Notes: a model not told the origin generated them from the sequence alone. DNA of 19,583 nt from VGCC01 sp044375955 (GCA_044375955.1 JBILLS010000036.1:1-19583); one strand, 5' to 3'; shown: positions 7,858-14,322, numbered from the stretch's first letter. Made by a program: numbers and translations.

Positions 7858-8231
7858 CGTCGCCAGATGGGGGGGCCGGCTGTGGGCGTGCGCTGGAGTC
7901 CGCGGCGCCCGAACCACACCCACAGGCTCAGCGACAGCAGGACCAGGGAGAACCCGAACAGGATGTCTTCCGCCGGCGCGAACGCGATTCGGCCATCTCC
8001 GAACATCGGCGGAGGTCCACTGCTCGGTGACGTCGAGCCGATGATGGCGTCGCCGCTGTAGAGAACGATGCCGAAACCGGTGAACATCCCGTTGGTGATC
8101 AGCTGGAAGAACAGGATGATCGCGTAGGAGACCCAGAAGGCCTTTCGAGTGACCATGCGCGTGCGCAGAACGAAGAGGTCGACGATGAGCGCGGCGAGGA
8201 CGGCAACGACCCCGATCTCGGTGTAGGTCAT
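7854..8231 (-). CDS. crtYd: Lycopene cyclase, second subunit (CrtYd-type)
   Basis: Membrane protein of 125 residues with three predicted helices (about 7-22, 32-55 and 90-108). The last helix is preceded by FAPAEDILFGFSLV, the PxEDxLFGF signature of the C-terminal half of heterodimeric actinobacterial lycopene cyclases. With CrtYc it forms one cyclase that closes the psi-ends of lycopene to beta-rings (epsilon or C50 cyclases share the fold). A loop rich in Ser, Pro and Gly (about 67-84) separates helices two and three. The ATG overlaps the crtYc stop as ATGA, implying translational coupling and matched amounts of subunits. Ring type and whether one or both ends are cyclised cannot be decided from the sequence. 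Confidence 0.82.
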   Translation of the reverse strand: MTYTEIGVVAVLAALIVDLFVLRTRMVTRKAFWVSYAIILFFQLITNGMFTGFGIVLYSGDAIIGSTSPSSGPPPMFGDGRIAFAPAEDILFGFSLVLLSLSLWVWFGRRGLQRTPTAGPPIWRR

Positions 8232-8560
8232 GCACCATCACCGACATTCCATCCCTTGACGCTACGCACGGCCTCCAGAGTGAGGATCGATGCGATGGGG
8301 ATCACCATGAAGAAGAACAGTTCGTCGATGGGGATCTCGGCGGGAAGGTAGATGCCAAGGATGCGGTCCTCGTCGAACCACCAGTGTCCCTGGCTGATCG
8401 CATAGGCATCCCACACCAGGAATGGCCATACGACGATGACCAGGACCGCCAGGAGTCTGCGGGGTCGCGCCAGAACGCGCGCACGTAGCACGAGTTCGAG
8501 CCAGAGGGAGCCAGCCAGCACGAAGACGAGCACCGCGACATAGGAGAAGCGACCGAGCAC
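8228..8560 (-). CDS. crtYc: Lycopene cyclase, first subunit (CrtYc-type)
   Basis: Membrane protein of 110 residues with three hydrophobic segments (about 4-24, 36-56 and 76-98). The stretch LPAEIPIDELFFFMVIP (about 72-88) matches the PxEE/D-x-LFF signature of the N-terminal half of heterodimeric lycopene cyclases. It starts at GTG 8560; CAGTAT lies six bases upstream on the minus strand, which fits a leaderless start. The gene is first in a two-gene operon with crtYd, coupled by ATGA, and is divergent from the NadR-like gene with only 20 bp between the start codons. CrtYc and CrtYd are distinct from the single-chain CrtY and CrtL cyclases and are characteristic of Actinobacteria. Confidence 0.82.
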   Translation of the reverse strand: MLGRFSYVAVLVFVLAGSLWLELVLRARVLARPRRLLAVLVIVVWPFLVWDAYAISQGHWWFDEDRILGIYLPAEIPIDELFFFMVIPIASILTLEAVRSVKGWNVGDGA

Positions 8561-8565
8561 CTACC

Positions 8566-8572
8566 TATACTG
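8566..8572. promoter_or_regulatory. Overlapping divergent -10 elements, crtYc (-) and NadR-like gene (+)
   Basis: The seven bases TATACTG read as TATACT on the plus strand (8566-8571, nine bases before the ATG at 8581) and as CAGTAT on the minus strand (8572-8567, six bases before the crtYc GTG at 8560). The two hexamers share five base pairs, so polymerase could occupy only one direction at a time. The plus transcript would be leaderless or carry only a few leader bases. Confidence 0.6.
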
Positions 8573-8580
8573 ACGCATCC

Positions 8581-9120
8581 ATGTCCACACACCCGCACCT
8601 GCGTCTCGGGCTGGTCGGCGGGGAATGCACCGGCAAAAGCACACTGGCCCAGCGCATCGAGGTGGAGACGGGTGCCCATCGCGTCGGGGAGTTCCTGCGC
8701 ACATTCGTCGAACGTGAGGGTCGTCCCCCACGACAGGACGAGCAGGGGCTGATCCTGGAGGCCCAGAGGACCATGGATCTGCACGCGTGCCCCACCGCGA
8801 TCCACGTCGCCGATCCGATACCCGGCATGACTGCCGTCTACAGCGCGGTCTATTTCGACGATCATGCTCTCGTGGATCGTGCTGTCGCGGATTCCACGCG
8901 TTTCGATGTCATCGTCTGGTGCGACATCGACATCCCATGGGAGCCGGATGGTCCGCAGCGCGATGGACCTGAATTCCGTGCAGCCGCGCATGCAGTATTG
9001 GCCGAACTGTTCATTCCCCGTCTCCGCGACGCCGGGATTCCCGTGCTGGAGGTCCGTGGGAGTGTGGATGACCGCTGGGCGGCGGTCCACGCCCACATCC
9101 GCGAGGCGTGGCACCCCTGA
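8581..9120 (+). CDS. NadR-like P-loop kinase (AAA_28 type), single domain
   Basis: Soluble protein of 179 residues. Walker A is GGECTGKST (13-21). The RVGEFLRTF segment (34-42) corresponds to the conserved EYxR region of ribosylnicotinamide kinases, ADP (78-80) follows, and DIDIPWEPDG plus QRDGPEFR (115-133) matches the D-x-PW-x-x-DGxRDGPxxR lid and substrate motif of the NadR kinase domain. The family phosphorylates nicotinamide riboside or similar small substrates with ATP. The nicotinamide-mononucleotide adenylyltransferase and HTH domains of full-length NadR are absent. It starts at ATG 8581 behind a TATACT hexamer without a Shine-Dalgarno. Placed between the carotenoid cyclase operon and a PASTA kinase, the context gives no direct clue to its substrate; NAD salvage is the default guess. 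Confidence 0.72.
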   Translation: MSTHPHLRLGLVGGECTGKSTLAQRIEVETGAHRVGEFLRTFVEREGRPPRQDEQGLILEAQRTMDLHACPTAIHVADPIPGMTAVYSAVYFDDHALVDRAVADSTRFDVIVWCDIDIPWEPDGPQRDGPEFRAAAHAVLAELFIPRLRDAGIPVLEVRGSVDDRWAAVHAHIREAWHP

Positions 9121-9138
9121 TCGGTGCTCACCCGTACC

Positions 9139-9144
9139 TACACT
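9139..9144 (+). promoter_or_regulatory. -10 element of PASTA kinase gene (TACACT)
   Basis: TACACT is followed by seven bases and the GTG at 9152. It lies in the 31-bp gap after the NadR-like gene. An AAGGG just before the GTG is too close to act as a normal Shine-Dalgarno. The position supports GTG 9152 as the kinase start and a leaderless mRNA. Confidence 0.6.
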
Positions 9145-9151
9145 CGCAAGG

Positions 9152-10975
9152 GTGGAGACCACTTCCCCAGCCGATCTCCTCGGTGAGGTCATCGACGGTC
9201 GCTACCGCGTACGCCGCTTGGTGGCGCGCGGAGGCATGGCGACGGTCTACGAGGCACTGGATCTGCGCCTCGATCGCGTGGTCGCACTGAAAGTGATGCA
9301 TCCGCACCTGGCTGCGGACCCCGAGTTCGTCGCCCGCTTCGAACGCGAGGCGAAGTCGGCTGCGCGCCTGAACCACCCACATGTGGTGGCGGTCTACGAC
9401 CAGGGTGCTGCGGACGGCCTGGTCTACCTCGCGATGGAGTTCATCCCCGGTCGGACACTGCGCGACGTCCTACGCGCGCAGGGACGACTGAGCCCCGAGC
9501 AGGCGCTCGCGATCGTCGAACCGGTGCTGAGCGCACTCTCTGATGCTCACCGCGCCGGATTCGTGCACCGGGACATCAAGCCCGAGAACATCCTGATCTC
9601 GGATGACGGTCGGGTGACGGTCGCGGACTTCGGTCTTGCGCGCGCGATGGCAACCTCGTCGACGTCGGCGACCACCGGCATGATCATCGGGACGGTCGCC
9701 TATCTCTCCCCCGAGCAGGTTGAGACCGGTTCTGCCGATGCGCGCTCGGATATCTACGCCACGGGCATCTGCCTCTTCGAGATGGTCACCGGACGCCTCC
9801 CCCATGCGGGCGAGAGTCCCTTGGCCATCGCCTACCAGCACGTGAACTCCGATGTTCCCGCACCATCGCACCTGGTTCCCACCACGAGCAGGGAGGTCGA
9901 CGCGATCGTCGTGACGGCGACACGGCGTGATCCGCATCGTCGCTACGCATCCGCCGATGACTTCCTGGCCGACGTGCACCGCGTGCGCCCGACACTTCCT
10001 CCACCCGAGGCATGGGACGGCGATCCGACCTTGGACACCGTCGTCGTCGGTGCACCGATGGCCACACAGCGGTGGGAGCGACCCGAGCCCCGACGCCGCC
10101 GCGCACCCTGGATCCTGGGCATCATCGCGCTCGCACTGGTGGCCGCGGCGGGCGGAGCCTGGTGGTTCCTGCAGGGACAGACCTCCCCCGCACCGGATGT
10201 CACCGGACTCACCATCACCCAGGCCCAATCCGCCCTCGCCGGAACCGGCTACCAGATCGCCGAAGGCTCCCCCGAGTTCAGTGAATCGGTCCCGGCCGGA
10301 GTGATCATCGCCACCGACCCAGCCCCGGGTGAGGGAATCCGCGAGGCGGGGACGCTGAGCGCGGTGGTCTCCCAGGGTCCGGAGCGATACCCGATCCCCG
10401 ACCTCGCCGGGCTCGCACCGGATGCCGCGGTGGACCAACTCCTCATGGTTCCACTCGCGACCGGTGGACGCACGGAAGTCTTCGACTCGGCCATCCCGGC
10501 GGGACAGGTCGTGGGCACCGATCCCCCGGTCGGCACGAGTGTGGCGCCGAACACCCCCGTGGATCTGCTCGTCTCGAAGGGACCCGAGCCGATCTCCGTG
10601 GCCGACCTGACGAACCGTCGCGTCGGAACGGCGACGGCAGCCCTGGAGGAACGCGGTCTCGTCGTTGAGACCATCGAGCGGTTCTCGGAGAAGATCGAGC
10701 AGGGGCGCATCATCGGCCAGTCCCCCGCGCCGGGAACGACGATCCCCTCCGGGTCCACGGTCGAGATCCTGGTGAGCAAAGGGCCGCCGCCCGTAGTCGT
10801 GCCCAACCTCATCGATATGCGGCGCAAGGCCGCCGTCGCGGCACTCGAGGATCTCGGGCTTCGCGTCACCGTGGAAGCCGGTGAGTTCACCCCGTTGAAT
10901 CGCGTGATCTCCCAGGTGCCCGCTGCCGGTACCGAGGTGCCGAAGGGCAGCACGGTCACTGTCCGGATCATCTAA
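9152..10975 (+). CDS. pknB: Transmembrane Ser/Thr protein kinase with four PASTA domains (PknB/Stk1 type)
   Basis: Membrane-bound eukaryotic-type kinase of 607 residues that senses cell-wall fragments outside and phosphorylates cell-division and wall proteins inside. Visible order: kinase domain (about 17-280) with glycine loop ARGGMATVYEA (25-35), Lys47 in ALKVM, catalytic HRDIKPEN (139-146), DFGLA (159-163), and a Ser/Thr-rich activation loop TSSTSATTG (about 168-176) suited to autophosphorylation. An Arg-rich juxtamembrane stretch (310-317) precedes one transmembrane helix (about 319-340). Four extracellular PASTA repeats follow, roughly 346-411, 413-478, 481-545 and 548-607, with recurring ATDP, GTDPP, GQSPAPG and ISQVPA elements. 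The start is GTG 9152, not the long upstream in-frame extension through the NadR-like gene. The position between an idsA-type gene and a class II DAHP synthase recalls mycobacterial pknL. Confidence 0.95.
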   Translation: METTSPADLLGEVIDGRYRVRRLVARGGMATVYEALDLRLDRVVALKVMHPHLAADPEFVARFEREAKSAARLNHPHVVAVYDQGAADGLVYLAMEFIPGRTLRDVLRAQGRLSPEQALAIVEPVLSALSDAHRAGFVHRDIKPENILISDDGRVTVADFGLARAMATSSTSATTGMIIGTVAYLSPEQVETGSADARSDIYATGICLFEMVTGRLPHAGESPLAIAYQHVNSDVPAPSHLVPTTSREVDAIVVTATRRDPHRRYASADDFLADVHRVRPTLPPPEAWDGDPTLDTVVVGAPMATQRWERPEPRRRRAPWILGIIALALVAAAGGAWWFLQGQTSPAPDVTGLTITQAQSALAGTGYQIAEGSPEFSESVPAGVIIATDPAPGEGIREAGTLSAVVSQGPERYPIPDLAGLAPDAAVDQLLMVPLATGGRTEVFDSAIPAGQVVGTDPPVGTSVAPNTPVDLLVSKGPEPISVADLTNRRVGTATAALEERGLVVETIERFSEKIEQGRIIGQSPAPGTTIPSGSTVEILVSKGPPPVVVPNLIDMRRKAAVAALEDLGLRVTVEAGEFTPLNRVISQVPAAGTEVPKGSTVTVRII

Positions 10976-10989
10976 CCGGGTAACGCCGA

Positions 10990-11499
10990 CTACAGCAGTG
11001 CGCCCTCGTGTTCGAGGAGGAGCACCTTGAGGTCGGCACCAAATCCGTAGGCGCCGATCGAGCCATCCGCGTGGATGATGCGGTGGCACGGCACGAACGG
11101 CGCGACGTGGTTCATCGCGCACGCGGTCCCGGCAGCGCGCACCGCCTTCGGATTCCCTGCAGCCTTGGCCAAGTACGAGTAACTCGAGACAGTTCCTCCG
11201 CGCACCTTGCGGAGAGCACGCCACACCTTCTGCTGGAACTCGCCGCCCGGCTGGTCGACGGGCACGGAGAGGATCGCATCGACATCCCCATCGACCCAAT
11301 CGAGAACGACATCGGTGACGCCGTCCACGCGACGTGTGGTGCGCAACGAGGCGAGGTCCACATGGGCGGTGTCAGACTCCCGTGGGGCGCCGAACCATGA
11401 CGCCACGACGACACCGTCCTCGTCGGCAACGAAACCCAAGGGGCCCCAAGGTGTCTTCACCGACGAGCGGCGGAGTTCGGCGAAACGGCGCGAGGTCAT
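10990..11499 (-). CDS. ogt: Methylated-DNA--protein-cysteine S-methyltransferase (O6-alkylguanine)
   Basis: Suicide DNA-repair protein of 169 residues that transfers alkyl groups from O6-alkylguanine to its own cysteine. The active-site motif PCHRII is at 137-142 with acceptor Cys138. The preceding helix-turn-helix region (about 89-134) includes FQQKVWRALRKV and the RAAGTACAMN segment, in which the family's usual Asn-Gly pair is replaced by Ala-Cys. The downstream ADGSIGAYGFG (144-154) and LLxxE match the family. Its ATG at 11499 overlaps the stop of the AdaA-like gene as ATGA, so the two are one coupled unit, equivalent to a split Ada protein. Its stop is 14 bp from that of the convergent kinase gene. 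Induction by alkylation through the upstream AdaA-like protein is inferred from the arrangement. Confidence 0.92.
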   Translation of the reverse strand: MTSRRFAELRRSSVKTPWGPLGFVADEDGVVVASWFGAPRESDTAHVDLASLRTTRRVDGVTDVVLDWVDGDVDAILSVPVDQPGGEFQQKVWRALRKVRGGTVSSYSYLAKAAGNPKAVRAAGTACAMNHVAPFVPCHRIIHADGSIGAYGFGADLKVLLLEHEGALL

Positions 11500-11825
11500 G
11501 TGCTGATCAACTCCCGCGGACTCATCCCCATCTCCTGCCGCACGAGACGACGCAGGTGCCGATCGCTCACGTGCAGGTGCGCTGCGGTCTCGCGCACACT
11601 GAGTCCGAGTCGTAGATAGCCGATCGCACGGCGCACGGTCTCAGCCCGGAAGGCCAATTGCGGGTGGTCCGAGTCGGGTCGGCAGCGTCGGCAGGGACGG
11701 AACCCCGAGGCCAAAGCCCGGTCGAGATCGTCGAACCAGACGATGTTCTCCGGACGGGGCGGCCGACTGGAACAGCCCACCCGGCACACGATCCCGGTCG
11801 TGCGGACGGCATAGAGGTGGCCCAC
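11496..11825 (-). CDS. adaA: Minimal AdaA-like methylphosphotriester sensor with half AraC domain
   Basis: A 109-residue protein combining an Ada zinc-binding domain with one helix-turn-helix. The four zinc cysteines are visible at 14 and 18 (GIVCRVGC) and 45 and 48 (FRPCRRCRPD). In Ada the first of these accepts methyl groups from DNA phosphotriesters and activates transcription. Residues 60-109 match only the first HTH of an AraC domain (SVRETAAHLHVSDRHLRRL, ending GMSPRE); the second HTH is missing, and the stop leads directly into ogt with an ATGA overlap. The N-terminus also lacks the usual helix before the YAVRTTG strand. I take GTG 11825 as start because CAGGAT lies exactly six bases upstream and there is no ATG, GTG or TTG in frame in the 75 bases before it. 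The likely role is an alkylation-responsive regulator and phosphotriester repair protein. Confidence 0.8.
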   Translation of the reverse strand: MGHLYAVRTTGIVCRVGCSSRPPRPENIVWFDDLDRALASGFRPCRRCRPDSDHPQLAFRAETVRRAIGYLRLGLSVRETAAHLHVSDRHLRRLVRQEMGMSPRELIST

Positions 11826-11831
11826 GACGTC

Positions 11832-11837
11832 ATCCTG
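11832..11837 (-). promoter_or_regulatory. Possible -10 element of adaA-ogt operon (CAGGAT)
   Basis: On the minus strand CAGGAT precedes the GTG of the AdaA-like gene by six bases. It has the leaderless spacing seen elsewhere in the window but C instead of T in the first position. It lies in the 70-bp gap behind aroG, so read-through from aroG is also possible. Confidence 0.4.
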
Positions 11838-11895
11838 CCTGCCGGTCGTGGGAATGACCAGACCGAAATCGGACTCGTAATTCGGAGAAGTCGGT

Positions 11896-13215
11896 CTAGC
11901 GACGGATGAGCATGTCGGCCACGAGGAAGGACAACTCGAGGCTCTGCTGCCGGTTCAGGCGCGGATCGCACGCAGTCTCGTAACGCTCGTGGAGGTCCGC
12001 CTCGGCGACGCCCCCCGTGCCCCCGATGCACTCGGTCACATCGTCGCCGGTGAGTTCGATGTGGATGCCACCCGGATACGTGCCGAGGCTCCGGTGGACG
12101 TCGAAGTACCCCTCGACCTCGGCGATCACGTCGTCGAAGAACCGGGTCTTGTGACCTGACGCGGCCTCGCGGGTGTTCCCGTGCATGGGATCGCACACCC
12201 AGACCACCGGCACACCGCTCGCATCCACCTTCTGGACGATTCCAGGGAGCACATCGCGGACCTTCGAGGCACCCATGCGTGTGATGAGGCTCAAGCGCCC
12301 GGGAATGCGATCGGGATTCAAGCGCTCCGCGACCTCCACGATCTCATCGGGTGAGGCATTGGGCCCCACCTTGACGCCGACCGGATTGTGGATGGTCGAC
12401 GCGAAGTGAATGTGGGCACCGTCGAGTTGGCGCGTGCGCTCGCCCACCCAGAGGAAGTGTCCGGAGACGTCGTAGGGCTTGCCGGTTCGGGAGTCAATGC
12501 GGGTCAAGGCGCGCTCGTAATCCATGGACAGTGCCTCGTGCGCCGCGTAGAACTCCACGCGCTCGAACTCACTCGGGTTCGCCCCGCATGCCTTCATGAA
12601 TTCCAAGGCACGGTCGATCTCGCGCGCGAGTGCGTCGTAGCGCTCGCCTGCAACGGATTCACGGACGAAGTCCTGGTTCCACGCATGCACCTGACGCAGG
12701 TCCGCGTAACCACCTTGGGTGAAGGCACGCACCAGGTTCAGGGCGGCACCCGATGCGTGGTACGCCTGCACGAGACGCTGGGGATCCGGACGACGCAGCT
12801 CCGCATCGAAGGTGATCGAGTTGACGGCGTCGCCCAGGTAGCTGGTGAGTTCGACACCGTCTCGGACCTCGACGCCACTGCTGCGCGGCTTGAAGTACTG
12901 GCCCGCGAGGCGACCCATCTTGACCACGGGCATGGAGGCCGCATAGGTGAGCACGACGGACATCTGCAGGACCGTCTTGAGGCGAGCACGGATCGAGTCG
13001 GCGGTGTTCGCCTCGAAGGTCTCCGCGCAGTCCCCGCCCGTCAGGACGAAGGCCTCGCCCCGGCTGGCCTGGGCCAGGCGCTCAGTGAGCAGGTCGCACT
13101 CCCCCGCGAAAACCAGGGGCGGGAGCTTGCTCAGCGTCCCGATCGCGCGATCGAGCTCAGCCTGATCCGGCCACGGCGGCTGCTGGGCAGCAGGCAACTC
13201 GGGCCAGGTGATCAT
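11896..13215 (-). CDS. aroG: Class II 3-deoxy-7-phosphoheptulonate (DAHP) synthase
   Basis: First enzyme of the shikimate pathway: phosphoenolpyruvate plus erythrose 4-phosphate give DAHP. The 439-residue protein is of the plant/actinobacterial type II. The metal ligands are all in place: Cys63 (GGDCAE), His345 (DPMHGNT), Glu387 (HIELTG) and Asp417 (CDPRLN). Each is offset by the same 24 residues from the Mycobacterium tuberculosis enzyme numbering as I remember it (87, 369, 411, 441), so the protein is collinear but lacks about 24 N-terminal residues of that enzyme, a region linked there to oligomer contacts and aromatic-amino-acid feedback. FKPRSSG (108-114) and GERTRQLDGAH (258-268) are further substrate-site signatures. 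The ATG at 13215 is preceded by TACCCT-N6. The gene lies 20 bp behind the phosphofructokinase gene. Confidence 0.95.
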   Translation of the reverse strand: MITWPELPAAQQPPWPDQAELDRAIGTLSKLPPLVFAGECDLLTERLAQASRGEAFVLTGGDCAETFEANTADSIRARLKTVLQMSVVLTYAASMPVVKMGRLAGQYFKPRSSGVEVRDGVELTSYLGDAVNSITFDAELRRPDPQRLVQAYHASGAALNLVRAFTQGGYADLRQVHAWNQDFVRESVAGERYDALAREIDRALEFMKACGANPSEFERVEFYAAHEALSMDYERALTRIDSRTGKPYDVSGHFLWVGERTRQLDGAHIHFASTIHNPVGVKVGPNASPDEIVEVAERLNPDRIPGRLSLITRMGASKVRDVLPGIVQKVDASGVPVVWVCDPMHGNTREAASGHKTRFFDDVIAEVEGYFDVHRSLGTYPGGIHIELTGDDVTECIGGTGGVAEADLHERYETACDPRLNRQQSLELSFLVADMLIRR

Positions 13216-13221
13216 GTGACA

Positions 13222-13227
13222 AGGGTA
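13222..13227 (-). promoter_or_regulatory. -10 element of aroG (TACCCT), leaderless start
   Basis: Minus-strand TACCCT, six bases (TGTCAC), then the aroG ATG. It fills the 20-bp gap after the phosphofructokinase stop, so aroG probably has its own promoter even though it is directly downstream on the same strand. Confidence 0.65.
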
Positions 13228-13235
13228 GAGGTGCC

Positions 13236-14261
13236 CTATCCGAAGAAACTACGGGCTTCCTCGTAGCGGGCGATGGGCACCGTCTTGAGCTCACCCGTCG
13301 CATCACGCAGCGGGACCCGGACGATGTCCGTGCCGCGCAGCGCCACCATCTTCCCCCAGTCACCATCCCTGACCGCGGTGATGGCGTTGAGCCCGAAACG
13401 GGTGGCAAGCACGCGATCGAAAGCCGTGGGGGTTCCTCCGCGTTGGATGTGCCCGAGAACCGTGGTGCGCGCCTCTTTTCCGGTGCGCTCCTCGAGTTGC
13501 TTGGCGAGCCACTCGCCGATCCCGGAGAGCTTGACGTGACCGAAGGCGTCGAGCGTGGCGTCCTTGGTGATCAGGTCGCCGTCGATGGGCATGGCACCTT
13601 CCGCGATCACGATGATCGGGGCGTAGGACGCCCGGAACCGCGACTCCACCCATCCGACGATGTCGTCGAGGGAGAACCGGACCTCGGGAATCAAGATGAC
13701 GTTCGCCCCACCCGCCATACCCGAGTGCAGGGCGATCCAACCCGCGTGACGTCCCATCACCTCGCAGATCAGGATGCGGTGATGCGACTCCGCGGTCGTA
13801 TGCAGACGATCGATGGCCTCGGTCGCGATCGTCACCGCAGTATCGAAGCCGAAGGTGTAGTCCGTGGCATTCAGGTCGTTGTCGATGGTCTTGGGAACAC
13901 CGACGACGTGCACACCGTGTTCGTGGAGGGATGTCGCGACACCCAGGGTGTCTTCACCACCGATCGCGACCAGGGCATCCACGCCGAGGGACTTCAGGTT
14001 CTCCTCGATGCGCTCAAAACCACCATCGATCTTCGCCGGGTTGGTTCGCGAGGAGCCCAGGATCGTGCCGCCGCGCGGGAGGATCCCCCGCACCTGCGGG
14101 ATCCCCAGCTCCATGGTCAAACCCTCGAGTGGGCCTCGCCACCCGTCACGGAATCCGACGAACTCGTAGCCGTACTCGGTCACGCCGCGTCGGACCACCG
14201 CACGGATCACAGCATTGAGTCCGGGGCAGTCTCCACCACCGGTCAGGACACCGACCCGCAT
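13236..14261 (-). CDS. pfkA: 6-phosphofructokinase with pyrophosphate-type active-site residues
   Basis: Phosphofructokinase family A, 341 residues, phosphorylating fructose 6-phosphate. Phosphoryl-donor loop TGGGDCPGLN is at 7-16, GGEDT at 101-105, PKTIDND at 123-129 (catalytic Asp127), MGRHAGW at 169-175 and HIQRGG at 271-276. Residues 104 and 124 in the classical numbering are Asp and Lys here; ATP-dependent enzymes such as E. coli PfkA have Gly at both, while Asp plus Lys marks pyrophosphate-dependent enzymes, including that of Amycolatopsis methanolica. The enzyme may thus be a reversible PPi-PFK (pfp). I start at ATG 14261, not at the upstream in-frame start at 14282, because AAGGGA lies six bases before it and the protein then begins with the standard MRVGVLTGGG. 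It is divergent from glpK across 67 bp and upstream of aroG. Confidence 0.93.
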   Translation of the reverse strand: MRVGVLTGGGDCPGLNAVIRAVVRRGVTEYGYEFVGFRDGWRGPLEGLTMELGIPQVRGILPRGGTILGSSRTNPAKIDGGFERIEENLKSLGVDALVAIGGEDTLGVATSLHEHGVHVVGVPKTIDNDLNATDYTFGFDTAVTIATEAIDRLHTTAESHHRILICEVMGRHAGWIALHSGMAGGANVILIPEVRFSLDDIVGWVESRFRASYAPIIVIAEGAMPIDGDLITKDATLDAFGHVKLSGIGEWLAKQLEERTGKEARTTVLGHIQRGGTPTAFDRVLATRFGLNAITAVRDGDWGKMVALRGTDIVRVPLRDATGELKTVPIARYEEARSFFG

Positions 14262-14267
14262 GCCACA

Positions 14268-14273
14268 TCCCTT
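14268..14273 (-). promoter_or_regulatory. Shine-Dalgarno of phosphofructokinase gene (AAGGGA)
   Basis: Minus-strand AAGGGA with a six-base spacer to ATG 14261. It decides this start over the in-frame start at 14282 and shows that this gene has a leader, unlike its divergent neighbour glpK. Confidence 0.7.
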
Positions 14274-14316
14274 CGTATGCAATCGCTGTCATGGAACAAC
14301 CTACCGACCACATCCC

Positions 14317-14322
14317 TACGAT
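14317..14322 (+). promoter_or_regulatory. -10 element of glpK (TACGAT), leaderless start
   Basis: TACGAT, six bases (GCGCCG), then ATG 14329. There is no Shine-Dalgarno. Read on the other strand one base over, CATCGT could serve as a -10 for the divergent phosphofructokinase gene with a leader of roughly 50 bases; that second use is weaker. Confidence 0.65.

Noticed and set aside
8864..9151. N-terminal extension of the PASTA kinase by 96 codons
   Set aside because: The extension lies mostly inside the NadR-like gene in another frame, and TACACT plus GTG at 9152 gives the normal kinase N-terminus.
8302..9192. Minus-strand 296-codon frame opposite the NadR-like gene and crtYc
   Set aside because: It lacks recognisable motifs and would overlap crtYc in another frame; the Walker A protein on the plus strand is clearly the real gene.
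10976..10989. Possible terminator between the kinase and ogt genes
   Set aside because: Only 14 bases, with no stable inverted repeat or T-run; I found no convincing intrinsic terminator anywhere in the window.
9470..11299. A 609-codon open frame on the minus strand opposite the PASTA kinase and overlapping ogt
   Set aside because: It is antisense to a kinase with every catalytic motif intact, has no recognisable domain, and is Arg/Gly-rich as expected from the complementary frame of high-GC codons.
12388..13266. Long plus-strand open frame opposite aroG
   Set aside because: Antisense shadow of a gene whose four metal ligands are conserved; no domain or start signal of its own.
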